Source of the DNA: Siphlonurus alternatus
Lineage: Eukaryota; Arthropoda; Insecta; Ephemeroptera; Siphlonuridae
Assembly: GCA_949825025.1 (NCBI GenBank)
Contig: OX463780.1
Span: forward strand, 36,746,979-36,810,978
DNA: 64,000 bases
Reading direction: 5' to 3'
How positions within the stretch are numbered: position 1 is the first letter of the stretch; the number at the start of each line of letters is the position of its first letter. Below the pieces are notes generated by a model. It saw nothing but the letters and a program-made list of their open reading frames with translations, was not told where the DNA came from and made no database searches. A program made the translations under genes and the position numbers. Below, in pieces: positions 48,777 through 64,000 of the stretch.

Positions 48777-51700
48777 ATTGAATTACGTTGTAACTATATA
48801 ACTATAATTTTGTTGACATACTAATAATTATAGTTATATAGTTATAGAATACACATTTTCTCCATTAATCTTTCTAAAGTAGGCAAAGCTTAGTAATTAA
48901 ATAATTTTATGCAGGAAATAAAATTAAGTGAAAAAAAAACAAAAAAGTATAATATACTTAAAAGTTAAAATATTAAGGTATAGAAAAGTCAGGCAAAAAA
49001 ATAAGAGGTTGTTTATTGATTTTCTTTTCATCCTTTAATAATAGTTTTATGGAACATAATGAGTTATTAATTTACAGTAAAATCCCCTGTTTAATTCTTT
49101 TTAACTATGCACATGAAAGTCTCTAAGTTTCTAAGTCTTTCATTAAATGTAAAGGGGAAAGGTGAGAAGAGGGTCTGAATGTTAGCGCCAATTCTGCAGA
49201 CATCTGACTTCTTAATTGACATCAATGGTCAGTAAAAATTGCATCTGAAGCTTTGCTACAACATTGTGTGTGAAATAATTGTCATTAGAAAGTTTTAGTG
49301 TTGACCTTGAAACCCGTAATTATTTACAATAACTACAGTTCCAATATGTTAAGAGTTCTAGTTCAAATTAGTAATTTCTTACAACCAAAAACATAAAACA
49401 ATTTAAGTATAAAATAATTTTACTAAAATAAGTACTTCAAGATACTACCAATTTCTTTTTTCTATGGATTTAAATAAATGATCATTGACACACAGCAAAG
49501 CTTATAATTTGTAACATTAAAATTTAGTTGGTAACTATAACAATTATATAAGAAAAAGTTAGATAAAAATTTTAATTACATACTAGCTCCATCAGATGTC
49601 TCCAGTTTTGTATTGATTGTAAGCAAGGAAGGGAATCTCATTCATTCACGCACTTCACATGAGCCCTTGGAATCCCCATCAGGCCCACATTCCAGCTTGC
49701 ACAATTAATATAACAGAAAGAAAAATGTATCAAATTTAATCCCGTTTTTGTGGCAGTGAAATTTTGGCCTTCCATTGTTAGCTGCCCTAAAATTAAATAT
49801 TTTATACTTTGAGTTGGCCTGGCAAGTTACTTTGTTAATACATGTTTATATCACAGAACAACAAAATAAGAAAAAGAGAAAGAAGAAGAGTAATGTTTTT
49901 AACTCCACACAAGTTATAGAATTTGTGTAACAACAAATAATTACGTACGTACTAAATTTAAAATACAAAATTAAATTATATCATTTTAAATAATGGGGGA
50001 ACTTGACAAATAAAATTTAATTAACACAAATATTAAAATTATGGTGTGTATAAAAGTGTATATTTAAAAATTAATATACTTTTAAAAATTCCCTGAGCTA
50101 TGAATTTGTTGTTATCCAATTTTTTTATTAAGATTATAAAAATCAAAAAAGGTTAAGTAATAAATGATACAATAATAATTATGTAAGCATAGGAAATTGG
50201 CGTGGAAAAAAAAAATCAATAAAACACAATCAATATTATAATCCATCAATTATTTCATTTATATATATATATAATATAAAATTTCACAGATTATACTGTT
50301 AATTCTACTATATAACTATTTACAATTGAAAAGTTTGTTATTATTTTTAGAAACACCAAATTCCACCAATTAAATTAATGTTGTGAGTAACTTTGTGTCA
50401 GAAAATCATGCAAGTTTACCTTACACAAACAGGTATAAGCTGTCAATAAAGCTTAAGCCTTTATAGACAGACTTAAGAAAGTGACACTTATTATACAGAG
50501 CTGACACCTTTCGTTAGCATGTGGTGATGGCAGCAGCAACGTCTTGCCAAGCCAAACTTAACGGGAAGAGCTCATTCACATTCATTCACACATACAAAAG
50601 AAGGGGAATTGCATTTTACCTCACAGGGTACAAAAAACTGGCAAAATATAATTGGCCCTCTAAAAATGTCACAAACTTTACATAGTTTATCGCAAATAAG
50701 CACACAAAACTTATTTAATACGATTTTTTTCTTTTGTTTATGCTAAAAAAATAATAATGATAATAATAGATAATGCTACATACTTTGACAACTGTTAGGT
50801 TGTTACAAAATGAATCACAACAAAAGGATAAAAGTCCTCTTTATTTAATTATAATAAATTGAAAACAAAAAATAATGAGGACGAGTTGCCGTATCTCTTC
50901 TTTTTGTATTTTTACTTCAAATTGTAATTACATATATTTAAGTGTTTTTAAACTGAAGTCTTTTTTAATTTTATTTAGTTCATAAAGTTTTGAGCCTTAT
51001 AATGGCAAATTCCACTGAGATCTTGCTATAAACTTCGGCAACGGTAGAAGACAAGCAGTAAGCTTCTCTAGGCCTAAACAAGTGGGAGTGTATGAAAATA
51101 AATATAATCACTGTGTTTTTTCTAAAACAATAGACAATTTCTTCAAATACATTTAAAATTTGGTCCAAAAATTGAGCAGATTTATCCCAGAATGAACCTT
51201 AACAATCTTGTTGCCAACATTATATATGTTGCTGAAATGTAATTACAGTGCAGCATTAATATTGATATTATTTTTGTTTTGCTGTACTTTACAAACAGCA
51301 GCTTGGCAGTTTTGGAATAAGTAACTCAATAATTGTTCAGATGTTATAAAGGAACAACTAAATGTATGCATGACACAGCACATACACAAAATACTGGACT
51401 TTTTCAAATTGTTATTTTGGTTGCTGAAATACAGATAGTAAAATTCCATGGCCAGAAATTTATGTACACTGTTTATCAAAGATTACTTTTTCTCTTTTCT
51501 TTTTTTAAGTAATGCTGCCACTGACACAGCTACAGAAAAAGTTTACATAAGAAATTTTAGCTACATAATATATACTGTACATTTTTAGTTCTATAAATTT
51601 ACAAATAAATGTTAGAATAAATAATAAGAATTTAACTGTTTATAACAAAAAACAAAAATCTGATTATACGATGTTGCATATTTGCAATTGCTGGTCACCA

Positions 51701-52655
51701 AATCAGACTTGTACTTGTATCATATGGAAATTGGTGAAGCATCAATTTTAAAATTTATTTTTAACAGTTTGTCAATTTATACAGACCCAGAGTGCTTTAA
51801 GGTTGCCTACATTTTGTGCCTGAGCGAGTCAATCTCATAGTGTAGGTCAATGAAATGTAAGGAGATATTAATTAATTGGTACAGTAAAGCGCACCGATTT
51901 TTATTTATAGCTTCATATGAAAGCCTATACGACCTCAACATATGTAATGGCACTTTTATTTAGTGTCCCCAAAATTATTAACATCTTCATTTTAACAAAA
52001 AGCCCACACATTTTAGCACTGTTCGTTAGAAGATGTTTAAATAGTGCTTTGTGGCACAATCAACCTAATACTTTTACTGAAGAAATTAACAATTATTTAC
52101 AAAGAAAAAAATCTTCTCAATATAGAATGGACGAATTTATATATATATATATTTATATTATAAATATACAAGATATTGGTATTGTTCATTGAGAAGATGT
52201 CTCATTATTCTTCCTTTTTGTACAAAAGTACTTACATGATTGTACCAGTAAAACACTATGTACACTAAAGAAAAAATTGTAAAACAACGTCTTTAATTTA
52301 ATTAATTTGTTCATCTGGTAATTAAGACATTGTCATAGCTAAAAATATCTTATTGAAATATTATGTTCTTTATTTTCAAATAATTAACTTCATGAAACAT
52401 CAGATGAAAATATTACTGCTATAATTTTACAAATTATTTCAACAGTTATCATCAACCAGTATGTATATATATATTTATATATTTATTTTTTGTATCCGAC
52501 ATTAAAATAGTGTGTGTTAAGTTTGTTTATAAGCACTCGTTTTTTGCAACAACAAAGTAGTCACTTTTTTTTTCAGTCACAGTGTTGTGATGCTGCACTG
52601 ATGCTGAGTAAGGGGGTACTGCTGCATGCTCTGCTAGCTCTGGTTCCCGGGGGCC
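48777..52655. other. Convergent intergenic region and PP4R3 3' flank
   Basis: AT-rich with no recognised gene or bounded transposon. The part nearest 52,655 should be the PP4R3 3' UTR. Candidate polyadenylation hexamers occur on the minus strand, the nearest at 52,482-52,487. The region looks freer of repeats than the desert to the left, so a long 3' UTR is possible but unproven. Confidence 0.35.
52482..52487 (-). terminator. Candidate polyadenylation signal for PP4R3
   Basis: AATAAA on the minus strand, ~170 bp after the PP4R3 stop codon. It is the closest such hexamer that I found, and others lie further downstream. Confidence 0.35.
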
Positions 52656-63660
<11,005 letters not shown>

Positions 63661-64000
63661 GGTGACGGCCTCCTCGTCCACCCCCGTCTTCCTAGTACTA
63701 CCTTCACCCTGCAAATGCCGCAACTAACATAAGTAAAGTACAGTCTGTGCATGCTTTATAACTCTCTCAATCCCAGCCTCAACAATTTCAAGTATTAACA
63801 CATTATTCCAGATATTTAAGAAAATAGATAAACAAAATTGATAAAACAAGCTAAAAAATAAAATTAAATACAGTAATATCATTACTATTCTATCAACAAA
63901 TAAAAAATATGAAACCATTTTCTTCATGCAAACTGGTGAAGTGAATCATGACTTTAAATTGAGATGGTCTTCATTTTTTGATAAATTGAAAGTATTTTTT
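63661..64000 (-). other. PP4R3 5' flank or first intron
   Basis: Bases 63,661-63,708 continue the exon 1 frame upstream and probably are 5' UTR, bounded by an acceptor-like ATTTGCAG. Beyond that, AT-rich intron-like sequence reaches the window end. The promoter lies outside the window or is not recognisable. Confidence 0.45.

Noticed and set aside
51917..52192. 91-codon plus-strand frame near the PP4R3 3' end
   Set aside because: AT-driven composition, ends in a TA repeat, no family match; probably the antisense of 3' UTR or spacer.
63661..63723. Upstream in-frame ATG extending PP4R3 by 21 residues
   Set aside because: The extension crosses an acceptor-like ATTTGCAG, and the conserved family N-terminus begins at the ATG at 63,660.

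Overview
The window is nuclear DNA of an animal. It holds two spliced, conserved metazoan genes, long AT-rich non-coding stretches, microsatellites, foldback transposons, a 5S-rRNA-derived SINE and non-LTR retrotransposon remnants. The activation-segment region of the kinase gene reads most like arthropod STK16 homologues, so an arthropod is my best guess. Species and order cannot be fixed from sequence alone.

Layout. Positions 1-41,000 are a gene-poor desert. It contains several palindromic MITE families (3.4-4.5, 24.6, 32.2, 32.8 and 39.1-40.1 kb), an inverted array of ~131-bp repeats (5.2-6.6 kb), a 1.15-kb non-autonomous hAT element with a perfect 8-bp target duplication (19.4-20.6 kb), and a 166-bp hAT MITE with its own 8-bp duplication (36.7 kb). 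It also contains two non-LTR retrotransposon remnants (28.1-28.9 and 37.5-38.5 kb), large tetranucleotide and dinucleotide repeats, and a series of short GC-rich islands that may be regulatory.

Positions 41,287-44,679 (+) carry a complete 7-exon STK16-like serine/threonine kinase of 320 residues. Positions 52,656-63,660 (-) carry a complete 15-exon protein phosphatase 4 regulatory subunit 3 (PP4R3/SMEK/falafel) of 843 residues. Every exon junction in both models keeps frame and uses GT-AG. The two genes are convergent, separated by ~8 kb containing three copies of one MITE family, one of them interrupted by the SINE.

The kinase is a membrane/Golgi-type NAK-family kinase; the other gene is the substrate-selecting subunit of PP4 phosphatase. 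Nothing in the sequence links them functionally.

The most notable points are a phase-symmetric 132-nt candidate cassette exon that would insert 44 residues into the EVH1 domain of PP4R3, three MITE families sharing TTAA-flanked ends, and 17 copies of the CRE octamer TGACGTCA, ten of them carried by MITEs.
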